Shown: positions 1 to 10,800, counted from the stretch's first letter. The stretch is DNA of 64,000 nucleotides from Xanthomonas sacchari (GCF_040529065.1 NZ_CP132343.1:4402001-4466000); one strand, 5' to 3'. The notes: a model not told the origin generated them from the letters alone. Translations and numbers: made by a program.

Positions 1-711
1 CAGCGACTGCGGGCGGCAGTGCGTCATCAGGTCGTGGAAGATGCGCTCGACGCATTGCTCGTGGAAGCCGGCGTGCTCGCGGAAACTGATCAGGTAGCGC
101 AGCAGGCCTTCGCGGTCGATGCGGCCGCCGCGGTAGCGCAGGTGCAGCGAGGCCCAGTCCGGCTGGCCGGTGACCGGGCAGTTGGACTTGAGCAATTCAC
201 TGGTCAGGGTCTCTTCGACCACCTCGCCGTCGGCGGCGGACAGAAAGTCCGGACGCGGCGGACCGTAGCAGTCGATGGCGATGTCCAGCGCATCCAGCGA
301 CTCGCCTTCGCCCAGCGTGTCCATCGGCGGCAGGCCGAATTCCATCGCCACGTCGGCACCGGCGCGTGCCGACAGGTCGGTGACGATGCAGCTGCGCAGC
401 GCTTCGGCGCTGTTGAAGCGCATCGCGTTGAGCGAGTTGAGATAGAGCTTGAGCGACTTGGATTCGATCAGGTTCGGCGAGGCGCACGGCACCTGCAGGG
501 TCGCCGTGGCGACGCAGGGCTTGCCTTGCGCATCGAGCCAGCTCAGTTCATAGGCGTGCCAGCGGTCCACGCCGAAGAACGGCAGCGCCGCGGGATCGAG
601 GCCGATCTCGGTGCGCGCCGCGGCGCGCGGGATGGGAAACAGCAGCGCGGGGTCGTACTGCGACGGATAGGCGACCTCGCGGCCGAGGCTGGAATCCTGG
701 GGGGTGTTCAT
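1..711 (-). CDS. queF: NADPH-dependent 7-cyano-7-deazaguanine reductase QueF, 3' end cut by window edge
   Basis: Reduces preQ0 to preQ1, a late step of queuosine synthesis for tRNA, in the cytosol. Reading starts at the ATG at 709-711 ([13 protein letters not shown]) and stays open to base 1, giving 237 residues; the long bipartite QueF type is about 275-280 residues, so roughly 40 C-terminal residues lie outside. The catalytic cysteine is Cys178 in [11 protein letters not shown], followed by the family segments [19 protein letters not shown] and [13 protein letters not shown]. It stands alone, divergent from nothing recognisable; a REP and other repeats separate it from the amidohydrolase. 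Confidence 0.93.
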   Translation of the reverse strand, partial: MNTPQDSSLGREVAYPSQYDPALLFPIPRAAARTEIGLDPAALPFFGVDRWHAYELSWLDAQGKPCVATATLQVPCASPNLIESKSLKLYLNSLNAMRFNSAEALRSCIVTDLSARAGADVAMEFGLPPMDTLGEGESLDALDIAIDCYGPPRPDFLSAADGEVVEETLTSELLKSNCPVTGQPDWASLHLRYRGGRIDREGLLRYLISFREHAGFHEQCVERIFHDLMTHCRPQSL

Positions 712-756
712 GCGGTGCAGTGTAGCGGGCGGGTTCTGGCTGGCAGGTGTATGGGG

Positions 757-1042
757 CGGGGATTCGGGAGTTGGAATTCGGGATTGTCAGGAGCGCATCG
801 CGCTGCTTGCGTCGATGCGCCTGCGTCGATTCAGGGCTTCGTGCGTCGCGACTGAAGTCGCTCCCACAGTGGGCGATCGAGCACCGCATGGCGTAGGAGC
901 GGCTTCAGCCGCGACCGACTTCCCGGTAACGCCCGTCGCGGCTGAAGCCGCTCCTACGGCCGTCAATCGGGCCGGACCTATGACGATTCAGCCCGCGCCG
1001 CCGCACCCACGCTCTTGCCAATCCCCAATCCCGAATCCCCAA
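757..1042. repeat. Inverted GGGATTCGGGA-type repeats bracketing a REP pair
   Basis: No gene is visible in 712-1042. A run of GGGATTCGGGA-like words at 757-787 is matched in inverse orientation by CCCAATCCCGAATCC-like words at 1019-1042. Between them is a full REP pair at 893-957 (GTAGGAG, stem GCGGCT-TC-AGCCGC, then the same arm inverted) and a single arm of the variant stem GCGACT-TC-AGTCGC at 844-868. The inverted pairing would let transcripts from either side fold into a long hairpin. Confidence 0.75.
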
Positions 1043-2347
1043 TCACTGCTTCAAGTAATCCAACGTCACCTCCAGCATCGCGCGCAGCCCGACATCAAGG
1101 GCGGTTTCGTCGAGCAGGAACTGCGGCGAGTGGTTGCTGGGCGCGGTCGCCGGGTCGATGCCGGGGCCGGTGGCGCCGACGAAGAAGAACATCGAGGGCA
1201 CCTGCTGCGCGTAGAACGAGAAATCCTCCGCGCCCATTTGCAGCGGCGGTTCGTAGACATTGCCGGCACCGACCACGGCCTGCAGGCTGGGCAGCATGCG
1301 CGCGGTCAGCGCCTGGTCGTTGACCGTGGCCGGGTTGCCGTCCTGGTCGGGCACGTGCGCCTCGGCCTTGGCGCCGTGCGCGGCGGCGGTGTGCTCGGCC
1401 ACGGTCTTGAGGTCGGCGAAGATCTGCTGGCGCATGCCCTCGTCGAAGGTGCGGATGGTGCCGACCATCTCCACGTCGTCGGGAATGATGTTGTAGCGGA
1501 TGCCGCCCTTGATCGCGCCGAAGCTGAGCACCGCCGGCTGCTTGGACAGGTTGGCGCGGCGGCTGATCACGCTCTGCGCGGTGCCGATCAGGTCGGCGCT
1601 GGCCACGATCGGGTCGATGCCGTTCCACGGCGCCGAGCCGTGGGTCTGGCGGCCGATCACCTTGATGCTGAAGCGGTCCGAGGCGGCCATCAGCGGGCCG
1701 CCGCGCACCGCGATCTTGCCGGCCTGGACGCTGGAGAACACGTGCAGGCCGAACATCGCCTGCGGCTTGAAGTCGCGGAACAGGCCTTCCTTGAGCATCA
1801 GCGAGGCGCCGCCCTCCTCGTTGCCCGGCGCACCCTCCTCCGACGGCTGGAACACCAGCATGACCTCGCCCGGCAACTGCGCACGCATCGCCACCAGCGC
1901 CTCGGCCACGCCGAGCAAGATCGCGGTGTGCGCATCGTGACCGCAGGCGTGCATCACCCCGACGGTCTCGCCGCGGTACTGCCCGGTGGCCTTGGAGGCG
2001 AACGGCAGGCCGGTCTGCTCGGTCACCGGCAGCGCGTCCATGTCCGCGCGCAGGGCGATCTTCGGCCCGGGCAGCGCGCCTTTGATGATGGCCACCACGC
2101 CATGATGGGCGATGCCGGTCTGCGGCTTCAGGCCCAGCGCGCGCAGCCGCTCGGCGACCTTGGCGGCGGTGCGCTCCTCGCGGTTGGACAGCTCCGGGTG
2201 CTGGTGGAAGTCGCGCCGCCACTCCACCACCTTGGCCTGCAGCCTGGCCGCGGCGGCCGTCACCTCCGGGCGCTCGGCGCTCTGCGCCCAGGCCAGGGCG
2301 GGGACGGCGAACAGCAGGGCGGACAGCAGGCGGGACAGGCGCGGCAT
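1043..2347 (-). CDS. Secreted M20 family amidohydrolase (N-acyl-amino acid / IAA-amino acid hydrolase type)
   Basis: Predicted zinc-type amidohydrolase cleaving an N-acyl or peptide-like amide. The 434-residue product begins with a signal peptide ending near AWA-Q (residue 22), so it acts in the periplasm or outside. M20D motifs are in order: ALRADMDALPV, MHACGHDAHTA, FQPSEEGAPGNEEGG, FGLHVFSSVQAG and, near the end, MGAEDFSFYAQQVPSMFFFVG. Length is normal for the family. The substrate cannot be told; plant-associated relatives act on auxin conjugates or hippurate-like compounds, but that is only family knowledge. Transcribed alone. Confidence 0.88.
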   Translation of the reverse strand: MPRLSRLLSALLFAVPALAWAQSAERPEVTAAAARLQAKVVEWRRDFHQHPELSNREERTAAKVAERLRALGLKPQTGIAHHGVVAIIKGALPGPKIALRADMDALPVTEQTGLPFASKATGQYRGETVGVMHACGHDAHTAILLGVAEALVAMRAQLPGEVMLVFQPSEEGAPGNEEGGASLMLKEGLFRDFKPQAMFGLHVFSSVQAGKIAVRGGPLMAASDRFSIKVIGRQTHGSAPWNGIDPIVASADLIGTAQSVISRRANLSKQPAVLSFGAIKGGIRYNIIPDDVEMVGTIRTFDEGMRQQIFADLKTVAEHTAAAHGAKAEAHVPDQDGNPATVNDQALTARMLPSLQAVVGAGNVYEPPLQMGAEDFSFYAQQVPSMFFFVGATGPGIDPATAPSNHSPQFLLDETALDVGLRAMLEVTLDYLKQ

Positions 2348-2636
2348 GGCAGGGCTCCAGATCGGGACGCAACGGGCGTTCAGTCACTGTAGTGCATCGG
2401 CGGCCGGCAGGGGGCGGCCATGGACCCGGCTGCGGGGAAAAAACCCTTGCGAATCCGTGTCAACCGATGCGCCGCCGGTGCGTTGCGAGAACGGACGACC
2501 GGCCCTGCCCGCCCGCGGGGTCTGTCCCTTCAGTCATGGTCCAATCGCAACGCGCCGGCGATATGCTTTCGCGACCGTTTGCACCAGCCACTGCGGGAGG
2601 GTCCCCCACCCCGCCTCGCCACAGGAGTTTCCCCGG

Positions 2637-3875
2637 ATGTCGCGTTTCTGGAAGATTGCGCTGCTGATCCTCGCAGCGGTGGCCGTGGTGCTGGTGGGCA
2701 TGCGTTTCATGCGCGGCGGGCATCACAAGGGTGGCGGCGGCGACGGCACGGGCGAGGACGGCGACAACACGCCGGTGCCGGTGACGGTGGTCGCCGCAAG
2801 CAGCCAGACGGTGCCGATCTACGCCACCGCCACCGGCACGGTGACCGCGCTGAGCACCGTCACCGTCAGCCCGCAGGTCGGCGGTCAGCTGATGAGCCTG
2901 AACTTCCGCGAGGGCCAGGAAGTGAAGAAGGGCGAGCTGCTGGCGCAGATCGACCCGCGTTCGCTGCAGGCCAGCTACGACCAGGCCGCGGCGAGCAAGC
3001 GCCAGAACCAGGCGCTGCTGGCCACCGCGCGCTCCACCTTCCAGCGCTCCGACTCGCCGGCCTACCGCCAGTACGTGGCCAAGACCGACCTGGACACCCA
3101 GCGCAACCAGGTGGCGCAGTACGAAGCGGCCGTCGCCGCCAACGACGCGCAGATGCGCGCGGCGCAGGTGCAGTTGCAGTACACCCGCATCCTCGCCCCC
3201 AGTGACGGCATCGCCGGCATCCGCGGCGTGGACGTGGGCAACATCGTCAGCACCAGCAGCACCATCGTCACCATCACCCAGGTGCACCCGATCTACGTGA
3301 CCTTCAACCTGCCCGAGATCCAGCTGCAGGACGTGCGCCAGGCGCAGGCGGCGGCGCCGCTGCCGGTGACCGCGCTGGACCGCACCGACGCCCACCCCAT
3401 CGCCAGCGACGGCCAGGTCGACGTGATCGACAACCAGATCAGCGCCGACACCGGCACCTTCAAGGTCCGCGCCGTCTTCCCGAACAACGACCGTGCGCTG
3501 TGGCCGGGCCAGTTCGTCAACGTGCGCCTGACCCTGCGCACCGTGCCCGACGGGGTGGTGGTGCCGACCCAGGCGGTGCAGCGCGGTCCCAACGGCGACT
3601 ACGTGTACGTGGTGCAGGCCGACAACACGGTCAAGATGCAGACGGTGAAGCAGGGCGCGGAAGTGGGCGACAGCCACGTGCAGCTGACCGAGGGCCTGAA
3701 GGCCGGCGAGCGGGTGGTCACCGAAGGCCAGTTCCGGCTCAAGCCCGGCACCAAGGTGAACGCGCTGAAGCCGGGCGAGGCGCCGCCGGAGCCGACCGAG
3801 GCCGAACTGAAGGCCGCCGAGGGCAAGCAGCAGCGCGGCGGCGGACGCCGCGGCGGTGGCGGCGGGCCACGCTGA
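2637..3875 (+). CDS. mdtA: RND efflux periplasmic adaptor subunit (MdtA-like)
   Basis: Membrane-fusion protein linking the inner-membrane RND pump to an outer-membrane channel. The start is the ATG at 2637 behind AGGAG at 2622-2626, giving 412 residues; the same frame is open much further upstream, but that part lacks a ribosome site and is not conserved-looking. It has an N-terminal membrane anchor (WKIALLILAAVAVVLVGM), a glycine-rich spacer, a lipoyl/barrel half-motif (VSPQVGGQLMSLNFREGQEV), an alpha-hairpin, and a second half (ILAPSDGIAGIRGVDVGNIV). The C-terminal tail is Lys/Arg/Gly rich. First gene of the efflux operon. Confidence 0.9.
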   Translation: MSRFWKIALLILAAVAVVLVGMRFMRGGHHKGGGGDGTGEDGDNTPVPVTVVAASSQTVPIYATATGTVTALSTVTVSPQVGGQLMSLNFREGQEVKKGELLAQIDPRSLQASYDQAAASKRQNQALLATARSTFQRSDSPAYRQYVAKTDLDTQRNQVAQYEAAVAANDAQMRAAQVQLQYTRILAPSDGIAGIRGVDVGNIVSTSSTIVTITQVHPIYVTFNLPEIQLQDVRQAQAAAPLPVTALDRTDAHPIASDGQVDVIDNQISADTGTFKVRAVFPNNDRALWPGQFVNVRLTLRTVPDGVVVPTQAVQRGPNGDYVYVVQADNTVKMQTVKQGAEVGDSHVQLTEGLKAGERVVTEGQFRLKPGTKVNALKPGEAPPEPTEAELKAAEGKQQRGGGRRGGGGGPR

Positions 3876-3978
3876 GCGTGCCGCGCGGTCCGAGCGCCTC
3901 ACATCTGGCGTCGCGGCGCGTTTGGATGGCCGGCGGAGAAGCTTCTCTCCGCCGCCCACCCTCCAGAGGAACCACACC

Positions 3979-4419
3979 ATGACCAACGTCGTCATCGCCT
4001 CCAACGATCCGCTCGCGCAAAGCCTGCAGGCCTTCCTGATCAATCAGCAGGGCTTCGTCGCCGGCCCGCCGCTGGATCCGCTGGGCAACGGCAACCAACT
4101 GTGGATCGTCGCCCACGACAGCGAACTGGGCGACGGCAGCGCATTTCTGAGCAATTTGCTGCAGAACACGGACTTCCCGATGGAGGTCGCCTTCGAGGTG
4201 GTGCTGATCGTGTGCAGCGCCGCCAGCCTGGACTTCGGCAGCGAGCTGCTGACGCCGGCCGAGCGCATCGCCAATACGCTCGGCCGCAACGTCATCGCCT
4301 CCAGCACCGACGTCTACGGCCAATGGGGGCCGAACGGGCTCGTGTTCCAGGGCAATTTCGTCACGGTGACACCGAACACCGACCTCACCAGTCTGTTCGA
4401 CCAGTTGACGCTCGACTGA
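3979..4419 (+). CDS. Unknown protein inside the efflux operon
   Basis: A 146-residue protein lying between the adaptor and the first pump gene on the same strand, with AGAGGA a few bases before its ATG at 3979. No signal peptide or membrane segment is seen. The sequence alternates hydrophobic strands and helices (VVIASNDPL, NQLWIVAHDSELGDG, EVVLIVCSAASLDFG), then ERIANTLGRNVIASSTDVYG. This C-terminal part resembles the small Rossmann-like 'choose an identifier, avoid these places' domains found at the ends of some secreted proteins and toxins, but this is a weak impression. Standard mdtABC operons lack this gene. Confidence 0.7.
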   Translation: MTNVVIASNDPLAQSLQAFLINQQGFVAGPPLDPLGNGNQLWIVAHDSELGDGSAFLSNLLQNTDFPMEVAFEVVLIVCSAASLDFGSELLTPAERIANTLGRNVIASSTDVYGQWGPNGLVFQGNFVTVTPNTDLTSLFDQLTLD

Positions 4420-4484
4420 CGTAACGCTTTCTCCCGGGTTCCGGCAGCGTCCGGACCCGGGATCTCACCAGCAAGGATCTCCCC

Positions 4485-7400
4485 GTGGGCTTTTCGACGA
4501 TCTTCATCCGCCGCCCGATCGCCACCACCTTGCTGATGGCAGGCGTGCTGCTGCTCGGCATCCTCGGCTACCGGCAGCTGCCGGTGTCGGCGCTGCCGGA
4601 AATCGACGCGCCCAGCCTGGTGGTGACCACGCAGTATCCCGGCGCCAACGCCAGCACCATGGCCTCGCTGGTGACCACGCCGCTGGAGCGCCAGCTCGGG
4701 CAGATCTCCGGGCTGCAGATGATGACCTCCGACTCGTCGGCGGGCCTGTCCACGATCGTGCTGCAGTTCGCGATGGACCGCGACATCGACATCGCCGCGC
4801 AGGACGTGCAGGCGGCGATCCGCCAGGCCACCCTGCCCTCGTCGCTGCCCTACCAGCCGGTGTACAACCGGGTGAACCCGGCCGATGCGGCGATCCTCAC
4901 CCTCAAGCTCAGCTCCGACACGCTGCCGCTGCGCGAGGTCAACAACTACGCCGACTCGATCCTGGCCCAGCGCCTGTCGCAGGTGCCGGGCGTGGGCCTG
5001 GTGTCGATCGCCGGCAACGTGCGCCCGGCGGTGCGCATCCAGGTCAATCCGGCGCAGCTGTCGAACATGGGCCTGACCCTGGAGGCGCTGCGCAGCGCGC
5101 TGACCCAGACCAACGTCAACGCACCGAAGGGCTCGCTCAACGGCAAGACCCAGTCCTACAGCATCGGCACCAACGACCAGCTGTCCAGCGCCGCCGAGTA
5201 CCGCGACACCGTCATCAGCTACAAGAACGGCGCGCCGGTGCGGCTGTCGGACGTGGCCAAGGTGGTGGACGGGGTGGAGAACGACCAGCTCGCCGCCTGG
5301 GCCGACGGCAAGCCGGCGGTGCTGCTGGAAGTGCGCCGCCAGCCCGGCGCCAACATCGTGCAGACGGTCGAGCAGATCCGCGCGATCCTGCCGCAGTTGC
5401 AGGGCGTGCTGCCGGCCGGCGTGCACCTGGACGTGTTTTCCGACCGCACCGAGACCATCCGCGCCTCGGTGCACGAGGTCAAGTTCACCCTGATCCTGAC
5501 CATCGGCCTGGTGGTGGCGGTGATCTTCGTGTTCCTGCGCCGGCTGTGGGCCACGGTGATCCCGTCGGTGGCGGTGCCGCTGTCGCTGGCCGGCACCTTC
5601 GCGGTGATGGCCTTCGCCGGCATGTCGCTGGACAACCTGTCGCTGATGGCGCTGGTGGTGGCCACCGGCTTCGTGGTCGACGATGCGATCGTGATGATCG
5701 AGAACATCGTGCGCTACATCGAGCAGGGCAAGAGCGGCCGCGAGGCGGCGGAGATCGGCGCGCGCCAGATCGGCTTCACCGTGCTGTCGCTGACCGTGTC
5801 GCTGGTGGCGGTATTTCTGCCGCTGATCCTGATGCCCGGCGTCACCGGCCGCCTGTTCCACGAGTTCGCCTGGGTGCTGAGCATCGCGGTGGTGATCTCG
5901 ATGCTGGTGTCGCTGACGCTCACGCCGATGATGTGCGCCTACCTGCTCAAGCCCGACGCCCTGCCCGAGGGCGAGGACGCGCACGAGCGCACCGCGGCGG
6001 CCGGCAAGACCACGCTGTGGTCGCGCACCGTGGGCGTGTACGAGCGCAGCCTGGACTGGGTGCTGGGCCACCAGAAGCTGACCCTGCTGGTGGCGCTGGC
6101 GACCATGGTGCTGACAGTGCTGCTGTACGTGGTGATCCCCAAGGGCCTGCTGCCCGAGCAGGACACCGGGCTGATCACCGGCGTGGTCCAGGCCGACCAG
6201 AACGTGGCGTTCCCGCAGATGGAGCAGCGCACCCAGGCGGTGGCCGAGGCGCTGCGGCGCGACCCGGCGGTGACCGGCGTGGCCGCCTTCATCGGCGCAG
6301 GCTCGATGAACCCCACCCTCAACCAGGGCCAGCTCAGCATCGTGCTGAAGCCGCGCAGCGACCGCGACAGCCTGGAAGACCTGCTGCCACGGCTGCAGAA
6401 GGCGGTGGCCGGGCTGCCCGGCGTCGCCCTGTACCTGAAGCCGGTACAGGACGTGACCCTGGACACCCGCGTGGCCGCCACCGAGTACCAGTACTCGCTC
6501 TCGGACGTGGACAGCGCCGAACTGGCGACCCAGGCCACGCGCCTGACCGAGGCGCTGCGCAAGCGCCCGGAACTGGCCGACGTGGACAACAACCTGGCCA
6601 ACCAGGGCCGCGCGCTGGAACTGCACGTTGACCGCGAGAAGGCCAGCACCCTCGGCGTGCCGATGCAGACCATCGACGACACGCTGTACGACGCCTTCGG
6701 CCAGCGCCAGATCTCCACCATCTTCACCCAGCTCAACCAGTACCGCGTGGTGCTGGAAGTGGCGCCGGAGTTCCGCACCAGCACCGCGCTGCTGAACCAG
6801 CTGGCGGTCGCCAGCAACGGCAGCGGTGCGCTGACCGCCAGCAACGCCACCAGCTTCGGCCAGACCACCTCCAGCAACTCCTCCACCGCCACCGGCATCG
6901 GCGCGCAGAACACCGGCATCACCGTCGGCAGCGGCGGCACCGTACCGCTGGCGGCGGTGGCCGAGGCCAAGCAGTCGACCACGCCGCTGGTGGTCAGCCA
7001 CCAGCAGCAGCTGCCGGCGGTCACCGTGTCGTTCAACCTGGCGCAGGGCTACTCGCTGTCGCAGGCGGTGGCGGCGATCGAGGAAACCCGCGCGCAGTTG
7101 CAGTTGCCGCCGCAGCTGCATGCCGAGTTCATCGGCAAGGCCGCCGAGTTCACCGGCAGCCAGACCGACGTTGTGTGGCTGCTGCTGGCCTCGGTGGTGC
7201 TGATCTACATCGTGCTGGGCGTGCTGTACGAGAGCTACATCCACCCGCTGACGATCATCTCCACGCTGCCGCCGGCCGGCGTCGGCGCGCTGTTGGCGCT
7301 GATGCTGTGCGGGCTGAGCCTGTCGGTGGACGGCATCGTCGGCATCGTGCTGCTGATCGGCATCGTCAAGAAGAACGCGATCATGATGATCGACTTCGCG

Positions 7401-7718
7401 ATCGACGCACGCCGCGAGGGCGCCAACGCCCACGACGCGATCCGCCGCGCCTGCCTGCTGCGCTTCCGCCCGATCATGATGACCACCGCCGCGGCGATGC
7501 TCGGCGCGCTGCCGCTGGCGCTGGGCGACGGCATCGGCTCGGAACTGCGCCGCCCGCTGGGCATCTCCATCGTGGGCGGCCTGCTGCTGTCGCAGCTGGT
7601 CACCCTGTACACCACGCCGGTGATCTACCTGTACATGGAACGCGCCTCCGAACGCGCACGCGCCTGGCGTGAGCGCCGCGCCGCGCGGCACGCGACGGCG
7701 GCGGAGGGGCGGGCGTGA
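4485..7718 (+). CDS. mdtB: RND multidrug efflux permease, first pump (MdtB-like)
   Basis: Proton-driven inner-membrane pump of the HAE1 family. Translation starts at GTG 4485 (GFSTIFIRRPIATTLL); 1077 residues. TM4 has the proton-relay pair in FVVDDAIVMIENIVRYIE, and the C-terminal half repeats the fold with IVGIVLLIGIVKKNAIMMIDFA. About residues 774-822 form a Ser/Gly/Asn/Thr-rich insertion in the second periplasmic domain that the sister pump does not have. With the next gene it should form the heteromeric B2C-type pump known for MdtBC. No outer-membrane channel gene follows, so a channel encoded elsewhere must be used. Confidence 0.92.
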   Translation: MGFSTIFIRRPIATTLLMAGVLLLGILGYRQLPVSALPEIDAPSLVVTTQYPGANASTMASLVTTPLERQLGQISGLQMMTSDSSAGLSTIVLQFAMDRDIDIAAQDVQAAIRQATLPSSLPYQPVYNRVNPADAAILTLKLSSDTLPLREVNNYADSILAQRLSQVPGVGLVSIAGNVRPAVRIQVNPAQLSNMGLTLEALRSALTQTNVNAPKGSLNGKTQSYSIGTNDQLSSAAEYRDTVISYKNGAPVRLSDVAKVVDGVENDQLAAWADGKPAVLLEVRRQPGANIVQTVEQIRAILPQLQGVLPAGVHLDVFSDRTETIRASVHEVKFTLILTIGLVVAVIFVFLRRLWATVIPSVAVPLSLAGTFAVMAFAGMSLDNLSLMALVVATGFVVDDAIVMIENIVRYIEQGKSGREAAEIGARQIGFTVLSLTVSLVAVFLPLILMPGVTGRLFHEFAWVLSIAVVISMLVSLTLTPMMCAYLLKPDALPEGEDAHERTAAAGKTTLWSRTVGVYERSLDWVLGHQKLTLLVALATMVLTVLLYVVIPKGLLPEQDTGLITGVVQADQNVAFPQMEQRTQAVAEALRRDPAVTGVAAFIGAGSMNPTLNQGQLSIVLKPRSDRDSLEDLLPRLQKAVAGLPGVALYLKPVQDVTLDTRVAATEYQYSLSDVDSAELATQATRLTEALRKRPELADVDNNLANQGRALELHVDREKASTLGVPMQTIDDTLYDAFGQRQISTIFTQLNQYRVVLEVAPEFRTSTALLNQLAVASNGSGALTASNATSFGQTTSSNSSTATGIGAQNTGITVGSGGTVPLAAVAEAKQSTTPLVVSHQQQLPAVTVSFNLAQGYSLSQAVAAIEETRAQLQLPPQLHAEFIGKAAEFTGSQTDVVWLLLASVVLIYIVLGVLYESYIHPLTIISTLPPAGVGALLALMLCGLSLSVDGIVGIVLLIGIVKKNAIMMIDFAIDARREGANAHDAIRRACLLRFRPIMMTTAAAMLGALPLALGDGIGSELRRPLGISIVGGLLLSQLVTLYTTPVIYLYMERASERARAWRERRAARHATAAEGRA

Positions 7719-7720
7719 GG

Positions 7721-7863
7721 GGCCGGGAATCGGGAATCGGGAGTCGGGAATCGGAAAGCGCCGAGTCCGCGCGCTGCCGACTCGTTCACTCCATGCCGGA
7801 TCCTCAAAAGACTGACACCGGGCGCGCACTGCGATTCCCGATTCTCCATTCCCGATTCCCGGC
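7721..7863. repeat. Inverted GGGAATCGGGAATC repeat arms between the two pump genes
   Basis: Words of the form GGGAATCGGGAATCGGGAGTC at 7724-7760 are answered by their inverse (CGATTCCCGATTCTCCATTCCC) at 7830-7862, ending 4 bases before the next ATG. The pair could fold into a long hairpin in the operon mRNA. No Shine-Dalgarno is visible for the downstream gene because the arm occupies that place. Confidence 0.7.
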
Positions 7864-7866
7864 CCC

Positions 7867-10800
7867 ATGAACATCTCCGCGCCCTTCATCCGCCGTCCCA
7901 TCGGCACCGCGCTGCTGGCCATCGGCCTGTTCGTGATCGGCATGATGTGCTACCTGCGCCTGGGCGTGGCGGCGCTGCCGAACATCTCGATCCCGGTGAT
8001 CTTCGTGCAGGCCAGCCAGGCCGGCGCCGACGCCTCGACCATGGCCGCCACGGTCACTGCGCCGCTGGAGCGGCACCTGGGCCAGGTGCCCGGCATCGAC
8101 ACCATGCGCTCCTCCAGCTCGGAGGGGAACAGCCAGGTGTTCATGGTGTTCCAGAGCAGCCGCAACATCGATTCGGCGGCGCAGGACGTGCAGACCGCGA
8201 TCAACGCCGCGCAGGCCGACCTGCCCTCCGGCCTGGCCACGCCGCGCTACCAGAAGGCCAATCCCAACGACGACCCGGTCATCGCCATCGCCCTGACCTC
8301 GGACACGCAGTCGGCCGACGAGCTGTACAACGTCGCCGATTCGCTGCTGGCGCAGCGCCTGCGCCAGATCACCGGCGTGGCCTCGGTGGACATCGGCGGC
8401 GCCTCCACGCCGGCGGTGCGGGTGGACGTGAACCTGCGCGCGCTCAACGCCATGGGCCTGACCCCGGACGACCTACGCAATGCGGTGCGCGCGGCCAACG
8501 TCACCTCGCCCACCGGCTTCCTCAGCGACGGCGCCACCACCACGGCCATCGTCGCCAACGACGCGGTGGCCAAGGCCGCCGACTTCGGCCAGGTGGTGAT
8601 CAGCCAGCAGCAGGGCCGCGCAGTGCGCCTGCGCGACATCGCCAACGTCTACGACGGCCAGCAGGACGCCTACCAGGCGGCCTGGTTCGGCGGCAAGCCG
8701 GCGGTGGTGATGTACGTGTTCACCCGTGCCGGCGCCAACATCGTGGAGACGGTGGACCGGGTCAAGGCCGAGATCCCGATGCTGCGCAGCTACCTGCAGC
8801 CGGGCACCAAGATGACGGCGTACTTCGACCGTACCCCGACCATCCGCGCCTCGCTCAACGAGGTGCAGGCCACGCTGATGATCAGCCTGGCGATGGTGGT
8901 GCTGACCATGGCGCTGTTCCTGCGCCGGCTGGCGCCCACGCTGATCGCCGCGGCCACCGTGCCGCTGTCGCTGGCCGGCGCGGCGCTGGCGATGTACGTC
9001 ATGGGCTTCACCCTCAACAATCTGAGCCTGCTGGCCTTGGTGATCGCGATCGGCTTCGTCGTCGACGATGCGATCGTGGTCATCGAGAACATCATGCGCC
9101 ACCTCGACGAGGGCATGTCGCGGCTGGACGCGGCGCTGGCCGGCGCGCGCGAGATCGGCTTCACCATCGTCTCGATCACCGCCTCGCTGGTGGCGGTGTT
9201 CATTCCGATCCTGTTCGCCAGCGGCATGATCGGGGTGTTCTTCCGCGAGTTCACCGTCACCCTGGTGGCGGCGATCTGCGTCTCGGCGGTGGTCTCGCTC
9301 ACGCTCACCCCGGCGCTGTGCAGCCGCTTCCTGTCCGCGCACGCCGAGCCGGAACAACCCGGCCGCTTCGGCGCGTGGCTGGAGCGCATGCACGCGCGCA
9401 TGCTGCGCGTGTACACCGTGGCCTTGGACTTCTCGCTGCGCCACGCACTGCTGCTGGCGCTGACCCCGCTGCTGCTGATCGCGGCCACGGTGTTCCTGGC
9501 CGGTGCGGTCAAGAAGGGCTCGTTCCCGGCACAGGACACCGGCCTGATCTGGGGCCGTGCCACCTCCAGCGCCACCGTGTCCTTCGCCGACATGGTCACC
9601 CGCCAGCGCCGCATCACCGACATGCTGATGTCCGACCCGGCGGTGAAGATCGTCGGCGCGCGCCTGGGCAGCAGCCGCCAGGGTTCCAGCGCCAGCTTCA
9701 ACATCGAGCTCAAGCGCCGCGACGAAGGCCGCACCGATACCACCGCGCAGGTGCTGGCGCGGCTCAGCGCCAAGGCCGACCGCTACCCCGACCTGCAGCT
9801 GCGCCTGCGCGCGATCCAGGACCTGCCCAGCGACGGTGGCGGCGGCACCAGCCAGGGCGCGCAGTACCGCGTCTCGCTGCAGGGCAACGACAACGCGCAG
9901 TTGCAGGAGTGGCTGCCCAAGCTGCAGGCCGCACTGAAGCAGAACCCCAAGCTGCGCGACGTCGGCACCGACGTGGACAACGCCGGCCTGCGCCAGAACA
10001 TCGTCATCGACCGCGCCCTGGCCGCGCGCCTGGGCGTATCGGTCGGCGCCATCGACGGCGCGCTGTACGGCGCGTTCGGCCAGCGCCAGATCTCCACCAT
10101 CTACTCCGATCTCAACCAGTACAGCGTGGTGGTCAACGCGCTGCCGGACCAGACCGCCACGCCGGCGGCACTGGACCGCATCTACGTGCCCACCCGCAGC
10201 GGCACGATGATCCCGCTGACCGCGGTGGCGCGCCAGGTCCCCGGGCTGGCGCCGTCGCAGATCAGCCACATGAACCAGTACACGACCATGGACCTGAGCT
10301 ACAACCTGGCGCCGGGCGTGAGCACCGGCGAAGGCGATGCGATCATCGCCGCAACGGTGGCCGGGCTGCGCATGCCCGGCGACATCCGCATCGCCGACGG
10401 CGGCGGCTTCGGCGTGCAGCTGCAGCCGAACTCGATGCTGGTGCTGGTGCTGGCCGCGATCGTGGTGGTCTACATCGTGCTGGGCATGCTCTACGAGAGC
10501 CTGGTGCACCCAGTGACCATCCTCTCCACGCTGCCCGCCGCCGGCATGGGCGCACTGCTGGCGCTGTGGGTCACCGGCACCGAGCTGTCGGTGATCTCGA
10601 TGATCGCGCTGGTGCTGCTGATCGGCATCGTCAAGAAGAACGCGATCATGATGATCGACTTCGCTTTGGTCGCCGAGCGGGAACACGGCAAAACCCCGCT
10701 GGAGGCCGCGCGCGAGGCCTGCATCGTGCGCTTCCGCCCGATCATGATGACCACGATGGTGGCGATCCTGGCCGCGGTGCCGCTGGCGGTAGGCCTGGGC

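Noticed and set aside
2112-2636. Upstream extension of the adaptor gene
   Set aside because: The frame is open but overlaps the opposite-strand amidohydrolase; a good ribosome site and membrane anchor begin at 2637.
4314-7943. Very long open frame antisense to the first RND pump
   Set aside because: It is a shadow of the pump gene caused by GC-rich third positions; it is Gln/His/Arg/Gly-rich, has no domain and no ribosome site.
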